From Propionispira raffinosivorans DSM 20765 (GTDB lineage Bacteria > Bacillota > Negativicutes > Selenomonadales > Selenomonadaceae), in contig NZ_KB905855.1 in assembly GCF_000381065.1 (NCBI RefSeq), forward strand, positions 1 through 64,000: 64,000 bases of DNA, written 5' to 3'. Positions 18,324-27,377 of the stretch are shown piece by piece. The notes below the pieces were generated by a model. It was not told where the DNA came from and did no database searches. It was given only the letters and a program-made list of their open reading frames with translations. Position 1 is the stretch's first letter; each line of letters starts with the position of its first letter. The position numbers and the translations under genes are program-made.

Positions 18324-19196
18324 CTATAATGTAGATATAATACGCTGCATATCAAGTGGAATATCACAAACGACAGTGATGTTTTTGTGTGTAACAGGAT
18401 GAATAAAAGTTAATTTACTGGCATGTAAAGCCTGATGATTAATTAAGTCAAGTGAACCGCCATAAAGATCATCCCCGATAATTGAATGACCGATGTATGC
18501 AAGATGTACGCGGATTTGATGGGTTCGTCCAGTTTCAAGTTCTACTTTTAGCAAAGAATAGGTACCATTTGTTTGGAGAATTTTATAATGGGTTCGAGCA
18601 ATCTGACCGGAGGCTGTGACCATGCGTTCAATGATGCTGGTTGGTTTTCTACCGATTGGTGCATTAATCAGACCCGAATCGTTGGCTGGTCTGCCTGCAA
18701 CAATGGTTTGATATGTCCGTTTAAATAGTTTGGTACTGCCAGTGGAAAGTAAATGCTGAATTTGCGGCATTTTGGCAATCAAAACAAGGCCGGAAGTATT
18801 TTTATCAAGTCGATGCACCGGATGGTACATTAGCTGTAGGTTGTTTTGTTTATAATAGTATAAAATAGCATTAGCAAGTGTGGTTTGACGTTCTTTTGTT
18901 GTTGGGTGAACAAGCTGACCGGCTGGTTTATTTACAATGAGGAGATAGTCGTCTTCATAACAAATTTCTAAGGGCAGCGGGGTTGGCTCAATGGTTGAAT
19001 GCTGGGCTAAGGTATAGCAGATTTCGTCATCTGGCGAGACAGTCGCCAAACCAGGGTTCTCTTTTTTATGGTTGATGTAGAATTCATCATTTTGTTTAAT
19101 TTTTCGCCATAAATTTAGCGATATACCTTCTTTTTGACGTAAAAATTCTTTAGCAGATTGTGGCGCTGTGGTATGTGGTACAATAAATGTTGTCAT
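18324..19196 (-). CDS. RluA-family 23S/tRNA pseudouridine synthase
   Basis: 290 aa. An S4-like N-terminal region (about 12-60) precedes the catalytic domain. The family motif HRLDKNTSGL gives the catalytic Asp131, and the C-terminal GRTHQIRVHL motif is present. It isomerises uridine to pseudouridine in rRNA or tRNA; the exact site cannot be read from sequence. The start has AAGGAG a few bases upstream (TATAAGGAGAACTT on the - strand). Confidence 0.94.
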   Translation of the reverse strand: MTTFIVPHTTAPQSAKEFLRQKEGISLNLWRKIKQNDEFYINHKKENPGLATVSPDDEICYTLAQHSTIEPTPLPLEICYEDDYLLIVNKPAGQLVHPTTKERQTTLANAILYYYKQNNLQLMYHPVHRLDKNTSGLVLIAKMPQIQHLLSTGSTKLFKRTYQTIVAGRPANDSGLINAPIGRKPTSIIERMVTASGQIARTHYKILQTNGTYSLLKVELETGRTHQIRVHLAYIGHSIIGDDLYGGSLDLINHQALHASKLTFIHPVTHKNITVVCDIPLDMQRIISTL

Positions 19197-19347
19197 AAGT
19201 TCTCCTTATAATTCAGGTATTAACACTTTTCTTTTTTTGGTATTTCTATTATACTTAGAGTTACTATTATGTACAATGAGTTGGATTACATATCCAGTAA
19301 TGATATTGTGATAGATAAGCTTTGTAATAGGAGATGTTTTTAGTATT

Positions 19348-19608
19348 ATGGAATTCACACAGTACATGGGAACCATGGCGATTGGATTTATCGTATGGTT
19401 GTTTATGGCACCTAAATTAAACAATCCCAAATGCGGTGAACTTTTTTTAGCGTATATGGTGACGTTGATGTGTTGTTTAGTCGGTACAGCCGAAGTTATT
19501 GTATCAAAGCCGATTGCGTTTTTCTTTACGATTGGTGGTGCTTTGGCGTTTTTTGTAGTTGTAGTTGTTCGTATGTTTCAAATTACAATCAAATTTGATA
19601 AAAATTAA
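19348..19608 (+). CDS. Small membrane protein, unknown function
   Basis: 86 aa with three hydrophobic segments (~8-23, ~33-50, ~55-78) and a short charged tail. I recognise no family. AGGAGAT lies about 13 nt upstream of the ATG, a little long. It is 31 nt before yajQ on the same strand and likely cotranscribed. Composition and start are consistent with a real gene. Confidence 0.65.
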   Translation: MEFTQYMGTMAIGFIVWLFMAPKLNNPKCGELFLAYMVTLMCCLVGTAEVIVSKPIAFFFTIGGALAFFVVVVVRMFQITIKFDKN

Positions 19609-19639
19609 AATAAGAATATGAGTTGGAGTGTGAGTATAC

Positions 19640-20131
19640 ATGGCAAAAGATTGTTCCTTTGATATTGTATCACAAACAGATTTACAAGAAGTAGATAATG
19701 CAGTAAATCAGGCAATGAAAGAAATCAAACAACGTTTTGATTTTCGAGGTACTAAGTCCAATATTATACGTGAAGAATCGGTACTCAAAATTACGAGTGA
19801 TGATGATTTTAAACTGGAAAATGTAATTGATATTTTGAAGGGAAAGGCCGTTAAACGTAATATTTCACCGAAGAGTTTTGAATATGGAAAAGTGGAAGCA
19901 GCCGCGCAAGGTACGGTTCGTCAAAATGTAACGCTTAAAAGCGGAATTGATAAAGATAATTCGAAAAAAATCATTACATTGATCAAAGAATCTAAATTAA
20001 AAGTACAAACGCAAATTCAAGATGATCAGATTCGAGTATCGGGTAAAAATCGTGATGATTTACAACAGGTCATTGCCAAACTTAGACAGTTAGAACTTGA
20101 AATTGATCTACAGTTCATTAATTTTAGGTAA
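19640..20131 (+). CDS. yajQ: YajQ-family nucleotide-binding protein
   Basis: 163 aa, typical size. N-terminal [21 protein letters not shown] (segment at residues 4-24) and C-terminal [13 protein letters not shown] are family signatures. YajQ has two ferredoxin-like domains. Proteins of the family bind nucleic acids or, in some species, cyclic di-GMP; which applies here is unknown. It is followed directly by a terminator. Confidence 0.95.
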   Translation: MAKDCSFDIVSQTDLQEVDNAVNQAMKEIKQRFDFRGTKSNIIREESVLKITSDDDFKLENVIDILKGKAVKRNISPKSFEYGKVEAAAQGTVRQNVTLKSGIDKDNSKKIITLIKESKLKVQTQIQDDQIRVSGKNRDDLQQVIAKLRQLELEIDLQFINFR

Positions 20132-20147
20132 GAATACATAAAATTAG

Positions 20148-20188
20148 AGGAGTTATCACAAAAGTAGTGATAACTCCTTTATTTTTTA
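20148..20188 (+). terminator. Terminator after yajQ
   Basis: Perfect 12-bp stem AGGAGTTATCAC/GTGATAACTCCT with a 7-nt loop and TTTATTTTTT tail. Confidence 0.88.
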
Positions 20189-20203
20189 CTATATATCATA
20201 AAT

Positions 20204-20935
20204 TTAAGCAAACATATCGGCTAATAGACCGAGTGATGTTGGCGCACTGGTGAAGCTTGTAATATCAGGAAATGGAACAAAATTCTCAACATTGCTTACT
20301 GCGAGAGCCGTTTTGAAATAAGCTTGATTTCCTAAACCTTGGTTACCACTGAAAACAGCTTTAATTGCGGAAGGGTTATTTTGTGCTGCCGTGGTTAAGG
20401 CTGTTTCATCGACTGTCATTTTACCATTCGTATCAACTGAAATACCAATAGCTGCTAATGAGCTTTTTGCGCTTTTAGTGCTGCTGGCAAAAGAATCAGC
20501 AAAACTGGACATGGTAGAGGAGGCACGGGCATTATCTTTAAATAAAGTGGTTGTCTTATTATAATCGTTAGCAAAAGTCTTGATACTGTCCGTAATATCA
20601 GAGGCGGATGACGCAGGATTTTCCAATACCGATGTCAAATTCGTTGAAGAGTTTTTAAGATTTGTACTGGTTGAGGCAAAGGAAGAATAAAACTTTTCGG
20701 ATGTTGCGGTATATTTTTTCATTGTTGCTAAGATTTGTGATTGGCTGGATGAGCTATCAGCGAAAACATTGCTCCAGAGTTTGTCACTTGCCGAAGCTGA
20801 ACTAGTTGATGTATTCAAGAGATCGCTGGTACCATCATTTGAACTGGTCATGGAGCTGAATGTCTTATTTTTTGCCGCAGTTGTATAATTTAAATATGCA
20901 AATTGACCCATTGCAGTTGCTGAATTTACATTCAT
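20204..20935 (-). CDS. FliD C-terminus-like orphan protein
   Basis: 243 aa, very rich in Ser, Thr, Ala and Asn with almost no Cys, like an exported axial protein. Residues ~160-205 (LAAIGISVDTNGKMTVDE, then LTTAAQNNPSAIKAVFSG) match the style of the C-terminal domain of flagellar cap protein FliD. At half FliD length, with no flagellar neighbours and no signal peptide, it is not a normal cap protein. AAGGAGGTAAGTTTC fixes the ATG at 20935. It could be a secreted or surface relative, or a flagellum-associated protein; function unknown. Confidence 0.75.
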   Translation of the reverse strand: MNVNSATAMGQFAYLNYTTAAKNKTFSSMTSSNDGTSDLLNTSTSSASASDKLWSNVFADSSSSQSQILATMKKYTATSEKFYSSFASTSTNLKNSSTNLTSVLENPASSASDITDSIKTFANDYNKTTTLFKDNARASSTMSSFADSFASSTKSAKSSLAAIGISVDTNGKMTVDETALTTAAQNNPSAIKAVFSGNQGLGNQAYFKTALAVSNVENFVPFPDITSFTSAPTSLGLLADMFA

Positions 20936-21033
20936 GAAACTTACCTCCTTGTAAAACAATAAATCCTTACTTATTATATCGTTATTTTCTCTGTGAAACT
21001 TAAGTTTTTGACGAAAAAAATACTGATTTTACG

Positions 21034-21090
21034 AGAAAAAAGCAGCATGATTTGCTGAACTTAAGTTTGGCAAATTGTGCTGCTTTTTAT
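21034..21090 (-). terminator. Terminator of the uracil permease gene
   Basis: Arms AAAAAAGCAGCA and TGCTGCTTTTT, with an inner ATTTG/CAAAT pairing. The + strand A-run (T-run on -) lies on the far side from the permease gene. Confidence 0.75.
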
Positions 21091-21105
21091 TTTATAACAA
21101 TGTAT

Positions 21106-22356
21106 TTACTGCTGGTTTTTGTTAAGAGTCAACTCTACAGCTTTAAATGAAAGACTTAAAATAATGGCTACGACCGTAGCAAGTGCCATTCCTTTTAAGG
21201 TAACAGTACCGATGGTTACACTGGCCGTACTTACACCTAAGCCGAGAACAACGGATGTTAAAATTAAATTGCTTGGTTTATTGTAGTCAACTTTTGATTC
21301 AACAAGGATACGGATACCAGATGCTGCAATTACACCAAACAGCAGTAATGAGACACCACCCATGACTGGTACGGGGATACTTTGAATCGCTGCGGCAAGT
21401 TTGCCGAAGCAAGACAACAAAATTGCGAAAACTGCTGCACCACCGATGACCCAAGTGCTGTAAACCTTGGTGATAGCAAGGACGCCGATGTTTTCGCCAT
21501 ACGTTGTATTTGGTGTGGAACCAAATAAGCCAGAAAAAATCGTTGAGATACCATTTCCTAGTAAAGAACGGTCTAGACCGGGATCTCTTGTGAGATCTTT
21601 GCCGATAATATTTCCGGTTACAATGAGATGACCAATATGTTCAGCAATTACGACCAATGAGGCAGGTAAGATGATGGCCATGGCATTGATGTTAAAGATT
21701 GGTGTATAAAATGTAGGTAATGCAAACCAAGCGGCATCATTGACAAGTTTCCAGTCCACTAGTCCCATACAAAAAGCTAAGACGTAACCGCTGATTACAC
21801 CAATAAGGATTGGAATGATTGCCAAAAAACCGCGAAAGGCTACAGAGCCAAAGATGGTAACTAAAAGAGTGAAAATCGAAACAGTAATAGCAGTTGTGTC
21901 GGGAATTTCTGTGGTCAGACCAGCCATTGCAGCGGCAGTTGGCATGAGTTCAAGTCCGATGACAGCAACGATGGCACCCATGGCAGCAGGAGGAAAGACA
22001 ATATCAATCCAGCTCGTGCCAATGACCTTGATACTTAGACCAACGATGCAAAATACAATGCCGACGGCTATGAAACCACCTAAGGCTGATTCATACCCAT
22101 ATTGTGATAGTACTAAAAATACGGGTGAAATAAATGCAAAACTAGACCCAAGATAAGCAGGTACTTTCCCTTTACAGATGAATAAATAAAATAAAGTGCC
22201 GATACCGTTGAATAAAAGAATCGTAGCCGGATTTACCTTGAATAAGATTGGGACAAGAACGGTTGATCCAAACATAGCAAATAAATGTTGTAAACTTAAT
22301 GGAATGGTTTCTAATAGAGGTAATTTTTGGTCGACTTTAATCATACGAGTTTTCAT
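21106..22356 (-). CDS. uraA: Uracil permease (NCS2 family)
   Basis: 416 aa with 12-14 hydrophobic helices. Family hallmarks: LPLLETIPLSLQHLFAMFG at the start, VVIAEHIGHL with the substrate-binding Glu, and NTTYGENIGV. It imports uracil (or another nucleobase) with protons. Uracil is favoured because the leader carries a PyrR-type attenuator, as in the pyrimidine regulon. The ribosome binding site AAAGGAG is a few nt before the ATG. Confidence 0.95.
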   Translation of the reverse strand: MKTRMIKVDQKLPLLETIPLSLQHLFAMFGSTVLVPILFKVNPATILLFNGIGTLFYLFICKGKVPAYLGSSFAFISPVFLVLSQYGYESALGGFIAVGIVFCIVGLSIKVIGTSWIDIVFPPAAMGAIVAVIGLELMPTAAAMAGLTTEIPDTTAITVSIFTLLVTIFGSVAFRGFLAIIPILIGVISGYVLAFCMGLVDWKLVNDAAWFALPTFYTPIFNINAMAIILPASLVVIAEHIGHLIVTGNIIGKDLTRDPGLDRSLLGNGISTIFSGLFGSTPNTTYGENIGVLAITKVYSTWVIGGAAVFAILLSCFGKLAAAIQSIPVPVMGGVSLLLFGVIAASGIRILVESKVDYNKPSNLILTSVVLGLGVSTASVTIGTVTLKGMALATVVAIILSLSFKAVELTLNKNQQ

Positions 22357-22388
22357 TTGAAATATCTCCTTTGATATTTTTATTTTGG

Positions 22389-22490
22389 CAAAAAAAAATC
22401 TCTTACGTAAAATTTACGAAGAGATTAGAAAGGCGGTATATCACATGAATATCGTGCAATATATACCTTTTTAACCTCTCTGGGCTAATT
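22389..22490 (-). promoter_or_regulatory. PyrR-type attenuator leader of the uracil permease gene
   Basis: On the - strand the leader has TAGCCCAGAGAGGTT followed by AAAAAGG (about 22466-22487), close to the Bacillus PyrR-binding loop consensus (ARUCCNGNGAGGYU). The intrinsic terminator AATCTCTTCGTAAA/TTTACGTAAGAGATT with a run of T (22389-22426) lies just before the gene. UMP-bound PyrR would be expected to favour termination. The pyrR gene itself is not in the window. Confidence 0.88.
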
Positions 22491-22509
22491 TAAAGGCCAA
22501 TTTTTATCT

Positions 22510-22538
22510 AATGTATCATAAATTAAAGAAAAAGTCCA
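22510..22538 (-). promoter_or_regulatory. Promoter of the uracil permease leader
   Basis: Read on the - strand: TGGACT (22533-22538), 17-nt spacer, TACATT (22510-22515). About 20 nt upstream of the PyrR site. Confidence 0.6.
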
Positions 22539-22739
22539 GCCGCATTTATTTGTATACAATATTATATGAAAAAATATTAAATTTAAACTGTACATAAGTG
22601 TTGTTTATCAGTTATAATATAATCTACTTGAGCATATTTAAAATATTTTTGTAATAAAATGTCCTCGTAGCAAAAGAATTTGTATTTTTTACGAGTGATA
22701 AAGAAAATGCACTGTTTAATTAAGTTTAGGGGGATAACA

Positions 22740-23969
22740 ATGGCTTTAATTGTTAAAAAATTTGGTGGAAGCTCAGTGGGCAGCGTAGAAAAAATAATGG
22801 CAGTGGCCAAACGTATCATAGATGAGAAAAAAGCGGGGGATAAGGTTGTCATGGTTGTGTCTGCGATGGGCGATACAACGGATGATTTGATTGCTTTGGC
22901 AAAAGGAATCAACAAAGATCCTTATCAATATTCGCGTGAAATGGATATGCTTTTGACAACAGGTGAGCAAGTATCTATTTCACTTTTGACCATGGCGTTT
23001 AAAACGCTAGGGCATAAAGCGGTTTCGCTGACTGGCCCGCTTGCTGGGATGAAAACAAATTCGGTACATACCAAAGGAAAACTCGTGGACATCAAACCAA
23101 CACGGGTACATGAAGAACTGGATAAGGGGAATATCGTTGTCGTAGCCGGTTTTCAGGGGTGCGATGAACTAGGCGATCCTGTCACATTAGGCCGAGGCGG
23201 TTCTGACACTTCCGCAGTGGCTTTGGCGGGAGCGCTCAAGGCAGATAGCTGTGAGATTTTCACAGATGTTGATGGTGTATATTCGGCCGATCCGCGAATT
23301 GTGAAAGACGCACGCAAAATGAAAGAAATCACATATTATGAAATGTTAGAGATGGCTCGTTTGGGAGCGGGGGTTATGCAGCCGCGTTCCGTTGAGATGG
23401 GAAAATATTTTAATATACCAATTCATGTTCGTTCTACTTTTACAACGAAAACGGGAACGATGATCAGGGAGGAATATACAATGGAAGAAAAAGATTTTGT
23501 AATTAGAGGCGTGGCTCATGATGAAAAAGTGGCGAAGATTGCAGTTTTAGGTGTTCCTAATAACCCTGGAATCGCTTACTCAATTTTTTCGGCCCTTGCA
23601 GAAGCAAGCGTAGACGTTGATATGATTGTCCAAAGCATTCGTAACATTGAAAAAAATGTAACCGATATGGTTTTTACGGTGGCTAGTTCTGATTTGTCAC
23701 AGGCGAAGAAGATTGTCGATCGTGTTGCTGATCAATTACAGGCAATTGCTGTTTTGGTTGAAGAAGATGTAGCGAAAGTGTCGATTGTGGGTGCTGGTAT
23801 GCTTGGCAACCCTGGAATTGCTGCACGGATGTTTGGTGCACTTTCTAAGGCAGCTGTTAACATTGAAGTCATTAGTACATCGGAAATCAGTATATCTTGT
23901 CTGATTAAGGGTGCACAATTAAAAGAAGCAGTGAATGCAATTCATGCTGAATTTTTCCCGCAAAAATAA
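22740..23969 (+). CDS. lysC: Aspartokinase
   Basis: 409 aa; phosphorylates aspartate, the first step to lysine, threonine and methionine. N-terminal KKFGGSSVG (6-14), the kinase segment LGRGGSDTSAVA, and C-terminal tandem ACT domains (two NPGIA motifs) that normally bind the feedback inhibitor. ATG 22740 follows AGGGGGATAAC; the in-frame ATG at 22680 has no such signal. TTGTTT...TATAAT around 22600-22620 may be its promoter. The 170-nt leader has no recognisable lysine riboswitch or T-box, so control may be allosteric only. Confidence 0.96.
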   Translation: MALIVKKFGGSSVGSVEKIMAVAKRIIDEKKAGDKVVMVVSAMGDTTDDLIALAKGINKDPYQYSREMDMLLTTGEQVSISLLTMAFKTLGHKAVSLTGPLAGMKTNSVHTKGKLVDIKPTRVHEELDKGNIVVVAGFQGCDELGDPVTLGRGGSDTSAVALAGALKADSCEIFTDVDGVYSADPRIVKDARKMKEITYYEMLEMARLGAGVMQPRSVEMGKYFNIPIHVRSTFTTKTGTMIREEYTMEEKDFVIRGVAHDEKVAKIAVLGVPNNPGIAYSIFSALAEASVDVDMIVQSIRNIEKNVTDMVFTVASSDLSQAKKIVDRVADQLQAIAVLVEEDVAKVSIVGAGMLGNPGIAARMFGALSKAAVNIEVISTSEISISCLIKGAQLKEAVNAIHAEFFPQK

Positions 23970-23981
23970 TTTTTGAAGTTT

Positions 23982-24013
23982 ATGCTAGCATATAGAGTAT
24001 GCTAGCATTTCTC
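23982..24013 (+). terminator. Terminator-like hairpin after lysC
   Basis: Perfect 11-bp stem ATGCTAGCATA/TATGCTAGCAT with a 5-nt loop and the moderately T-rich tail TTCTCTTTCTC. Confidence 0.6.
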
Positions 24014-24152
24014 TTTCTCAAGAATCATTCTAAATACGATGTATTTTTGTATACAGGAATATTTTTGAAGGTAAATAATAAACGATGAAGAATATAAATA
24101 GTTTGTGGCTTGATAATCAGGCTGCGTCACATTTAAGGGGGAAATATAAATC

Positions 24153-25403
24153 ATGATTACAAGTATGGCAGCATCACATTCAGTAGGGAAAATTGCGAAA
24201 GACGCAATTTTTGGCGCCAGTGGTGCAGCAAATAAAGCCAGCCAGCAGTATGGCAGTGAAAAAATAACCAATGCAACCATTGGTGCAATTATGGATGATA
24301 AAGAGATACTCGCTTGTATACCTACAGTAGAGAAAGTGCTGAGGGCACTGCCAATGAAAGATATCATCGCCTATGCACCAATATCTGGTCTGCCAGCGTA
24401 TTTAGATGCTGCGATTGATTTGACGTTTGCGGACTCGAAACCAGAAGGCTATTTTGCCGCAGTGGCTACAGCCGGCGGAACAGGTGCGATTCATCATACC
24501 ATCTGGAATTATTCTGAAATTGGCGATACGGTTTTGACTTCTGATTGGTACTGGGGCCCTTATAATATGCTTTGTAATGAAGCAAAACGTAAATTAGATA
24601 CATATACTTTATTTGATGAAAAACATAATTTTAATATTACATCGTTTGAAACAAAAGTTGATGCTATACTAGCTAAACAAGATTCGATATTGATCATTAT
24701 TAATACGCCAGCTCATAATCCAACTGGTTATAGTTTGTCTGAGGCGGATTGGACGAATGTTCTGGATGTTTGTAAAAAACAAGCGAAAAATATTAATAAA
24801 AAAATTACGTTATTAGTTGATATTGCTTATATAGATTATGCTGGTGAAAAAAATGAAACGCGGCAATTCATGAAGCAGTTTAGCCATTTACCAGTCAATA
24901 TGTTGAGTGTTTTTGCTTTTAGTATGTCAAAGGGTTATACGATGTATGGACAGCGTACGGGGGCAATGATTGGTCTTTCCTCCAGTAAAGAAATTGTTAC
25001 GGAATTTGCTAGTATCAATCAGTATACAAGTCGGGCAACTTGGTCTAATATCAATCGTGGTGCAATGACATTGCTCACAACAATCAATCAGGACCAAGTA
25101 CTTTTAAAACAGTTTGAAGCAGAACGGGAAGCTTATTATCAAATGATTCGTGCGAGAGCTGATGTATTTATGAAAGAGTCAGCGCAGTGCGGACTCAAAG
25201 CACTTCCATATAAGGCCGGGTTCTTCTTGTCGATTCCAGCTGCTGATCCAGTGGCTGTATGTGATAAGCTGCATGATGATTTGATTTTTGCTGTACCTTT
25301 GAAAATGGGCGTTAGAATTGCGGTTTGTGCAATTCCTTTGGCTAAAATGACCGGAATAGCCGAAAAAACTTTAAAAGCTATGGATTTTGTTAAAAATAAA
25401 TAA
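24153..25403 (+). CDS. Class I/II (fold type I) aminotransferase
   Basis: 416 aa. PLP-dependent aminotransferase with NTPAHNPTGYS substrate/cofactor motif and the Schiff-base lysine at about residue 260 in SMSKGYTMYGQRTG. N-terminal GLPAYLDAA is also typical. The substrate is probably an aromatic or acidic amino acid, but sequence alone does not settle it. A good ribosome binding site (AAGGGGG) precedes the ATG. It lies 183 nt after lysC on the same strand, beyond a hairpin, so it may be separately transcribed. Confidence 0.85.
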   Translation: MITSMAASHSVGKIAKDAIFGASGAANKASQQYGSEKITNATIGAIMDDKEILACIPTVEKVLRALPMKDIIAYAPISGLPAYLDAAIDLTFADSKPEGYFAAVATAGGTGAIHHTIWNYSEIGDTVLTSDWYWGPYNMLCNEAKRKLDTYTLFDEKHNFNITSFETKVDAILAKQDSILIIINTPAHNPTGYSLSEADWTNVLDVCKKQAKNINKKITLLVDIAYIDYAGEKNETRQFMKQFSHLPVNMLSVFAFSMSKGYTMYGQRTGAMIGLSSSKEIVTEFASINQYTSRATWSNINRGAMTLLTTINQDQVLLKQFEAEREAYYQMIRARADVFMKESAQCGLKALPYKAGFFLSIPAADPVAVCDKLHDDLIFAVPLKMGVRIAVCAIPLAKMTGIAEKTLKAMDFVKNK

Positions 25404-25415
25404 ACGTATTATCAT

Positions 25416-25455
25416 AAAGACCTAAGTATGTTCATTCATATACTTAGGTCTTTTT
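25416..25455 (+). terminator. Terminator after the aminotransferase gene
   Basis: AAAGACCTAAGTAT paired with ATACTTAGGTCTTT and a T-run. Confidence 0.88.
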
Positions 25456-25544
25456 GTTGAGGAATAGATAATTTTATTTTCTGTATTTTTTCAGGTGCAA
25501 TAAAGCAGATTTTCGTTTTCTTTTAATTTCGTCCTAATACTTAT

Positions 25545-25572
25545 TTTACAGAAAATTTACATAGTTTTAACA
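25545..25572 (+). promoter_or_regulatory. Pho-box-like triple repeat upstream of the phosphate transporter
   Basis: Three hexamers at exact 11-bp spacing: TTTACA (25545-25550), TTTACA (25556-25561) and TTAACA (25567-25572). This matches the layout of Gram-positive PhoP binding sites. It lies about 110 nt upstream of the DUF47/Pit genes, next to a possible -35 (TTGTCA at 25581). Binding by a PhoP homologue is inferred. Confidence 0.6.
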
Positions 25573-25681
25573 AACTTTATTTGTCAATTTGCATGTATTT
25601 TACTTATTGTGAAAATTTATAAATGATGATATAGTTAGACAGTGTGGTCAGACAAAATTTTTTGGAGTTCGGGAGGCATAT

Positions 25682-26308
25682 ATGTTTAATTTCAAGCACA
25701 AGGATACGGATTTTTTTGACTTATTTGTTGATAGTGCGGAGTACTTCTATAAAGGGGCATTACTGATGAATGAAGTAATGTTGGATTATAGTAAAGCTGA
25801 GGCGAAAATGGACGAAATTATTAATCTTGAACATGAAGCTGACGAAATCAATGATAAAATCATTGATAAATTAAATCAGACGTTCATAACACCAATTGAT
25901 CGGGAAGATATTTTTGCTTTGGCAAATGGACTGGATGATGGTGTGGATTTTCTGCAAGGAACGTTGCAGCGTATGGTAATGTACAGAACTGGTCAATCTA
26001 AAGAGGGCGCAATTGCGTTATCAAGACTTTTAATTGAGTGCACAGAAGAATTGATTAAGGCATTTACTTTATTGAAAAATATTAGATCAAACCAGCATCG
26101 CATTCTTGAATGTACACGCAAAATCGGTAAGCTGGAAAGTGAAGGCGATCGTTTATATCGTAAAGAAGTGGCGTATTTGTTTGAATGTATTAAAGATCCA
26201 ATTGAAATTATAAAATGGAAAGAAATCTTAGAATACCTGGAAAATACATTAGATCATTGTGAAGATGTGTCAGATATGATACGAGGCGTGGTAATGAAAT
26301 ATGCATGA
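25682..26308 (+). CDS. DUF47 (PhoU-like) partner of the phosphate transporter
   Basis: 208 aa, all-helical, DUF47/PhoU-like. Recognisable segments: NLEHEADEINDKI, TPIDREDIFALANGLDD near residue 62-78, and a second EGDRLYRKE repeat-like segment. DUF47 genes are typically cotranscribed with Pit transporters and are thought to modulate them. Here it overlaps the Pit gene by 8 nt, which argues for translational coupling. It is preceded by a Pho-box-like repeat. Confidence 0.95.
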   Translation: MFNFKHKDTDFFDLFVDSAEYFYKGALLMNEVMLDYSKAEAKMDEIINLEHEADEINDKIIDKLNQTFITPIDREDIFALANGLDDGVDFLQGTLQRMVMYRTGQSKEGAIALSRLLIECTEELIKAFTLLKNIRSNQHRILECTRKIGKLESEGDRLYRKEVAYLFECIKDPIEIIKWKEILEYLENTLDHCEDVSDMIRGVVMKYA

Positions 26309-27299
26309 GTTACAATACCTGATTTTTACAGTCATTATTTTAGCATTGGTTTTTGATTTCATCAACGGATTTCATGATACAGCAAATGCTATAGCAACGT
26401 CTGTTTCTACACGGGCCATTCCGCCGCGTGTAGCTATTATCATGGCAGCAGTTTTGAACTTTGTGGGTGCTTTATATAGTACTGGTGTTGCAAAGACTAT
26501 CGGTGGGGATATCGTTAAATCTGCAGCACATGTTGATGAGAAAATTATTATTGCTGCACTTTGCGGGGCAATTGTTTGGAATCTTGTAACTTGGTGGTTT
26601 GCTATACCAAGTAGTTCTTCTCATGCCTTAGTAGGGGGGATTATTGGAGCGGTTCTTGTTTCTACTGGAGCGGATGGACTTAATTTTTACGGTATTGGTA
26701 AGATTGTAATCTCCTTGGTTGCATCACCGCTTATTGCAATTATTACAGGCTGTGGCGTCATGTCGTTATTATATATGATTTTTGGTGGATTTTCTCCATC
26801 AATGCTTAACAATAGATTTAAAAAAATGCAAATTTTGTCGGCAGCGATGATGTCATTTTCACATGGATCAAATGATGCACAGAAGGCAATGGGGATTATT
26901 ACTTTGGCACTTTTAAGCGGGGGCTATATTCAAGAATTCGAAGTGCCTTTCTACATAAAGATTTTAGCGGCTACCTCGATGGCTTGTGGTACAGCTGTGG
27001 GCGGTTGGAAAATCATCAAAACCATTGGTGGTAAGATTTTTAAATTAGAACCAATTACTGGTTTTGCAGCTGATTTGAATTCGGCAATTGTTATTTTTGG
27101 TGCAACATTATTACATTTGCCTGTAAGTACAACTCACGTAGTATCTGGATCAATTATGGGTGTTGGTACGGCAAAGCGCATTCGAGCAGTTCGCTGGGGT
27201 GTGGCAAGGCAAATGCTGACTGCCTGGATATTGACAATTCCTTGTACAGCTTTGATGAGTGCAGTCGCCTATCAAATTGCCCGCCTTATATTTGAATAA
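26301..27299 (+). CDS. pit: Low-affinity inorganic phosphate transporter, Pit family
   Basis: 332 aa, typical of the shorter bacterial Pit proteins, with about ten hydrophobic helices. Signature motifs: DFINGFHDTANAIATSVSTR near the N-terminus, SSSHALVGG, SHGSNDAQKAMGII and PVSTTHVVSGSI, i.e. the duplicated GANDVAN-type signature of the family. It moves metal-phosphate with protons. It overlaps the DUF47 gene. Confidence 0.95.
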   Translation: MHELQYLIFTVIILALVFDFINGFHDTANAIATSVSTRAIPPRVAIIMAAVLNFVGALYSTGVAKTIGGDIVKSAAHVDEKIIIAALCGAIVWNLVTWWFAIPSSSSHALVGGIIGAVLVSTGADGLNFYGIGKIVISLVASPLIAIITGCGVMSLLYMIFGGFSPSMLNNRFKKMQILSAAMMSFSHGSNDAQKAMGIITLALLSGGYIQEFEVPFYIKILAATSMACGTAVGGWKIIKTIGGKIFKLEPITGFAADLNSAIVIFGATLLHLPVSTTHVVSGSIMGVGTAKRIRAVRWGVARQMLTAWILTIPCTALMSAVAYQIARLIFE

Positions 27300-27313
27300 A
27301 ATAGTTTTTCATA

Positions 27314-27361
27314 AGTCTAAAAAAGTGTACAATAAAAAGTAGCTTTTTTAGACTTTTTTTT
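27314..27361 (+). terminator. Terminator after the phosphate transporter genes
   Basis: 12-bp stem AGTCTAAAAAAG/CTTTTTTAGACT plus a T-run. It ends only ~17 nt before the next start codon; a possible promoter (TTTTCA/TACAAT at 27306-27333) lies within it. Confidence 0.8.
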
Positions 27362-27377
27362 AGAGAGGAGAGCAATC

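Noticed and set aside
22570..22740. Lysine riboswitch or T-box upstream of lysC
   Set aside because: The region is short and A+T-rich, has only a small hairpin, and shows none of the conserved L-box or T-box motifs.
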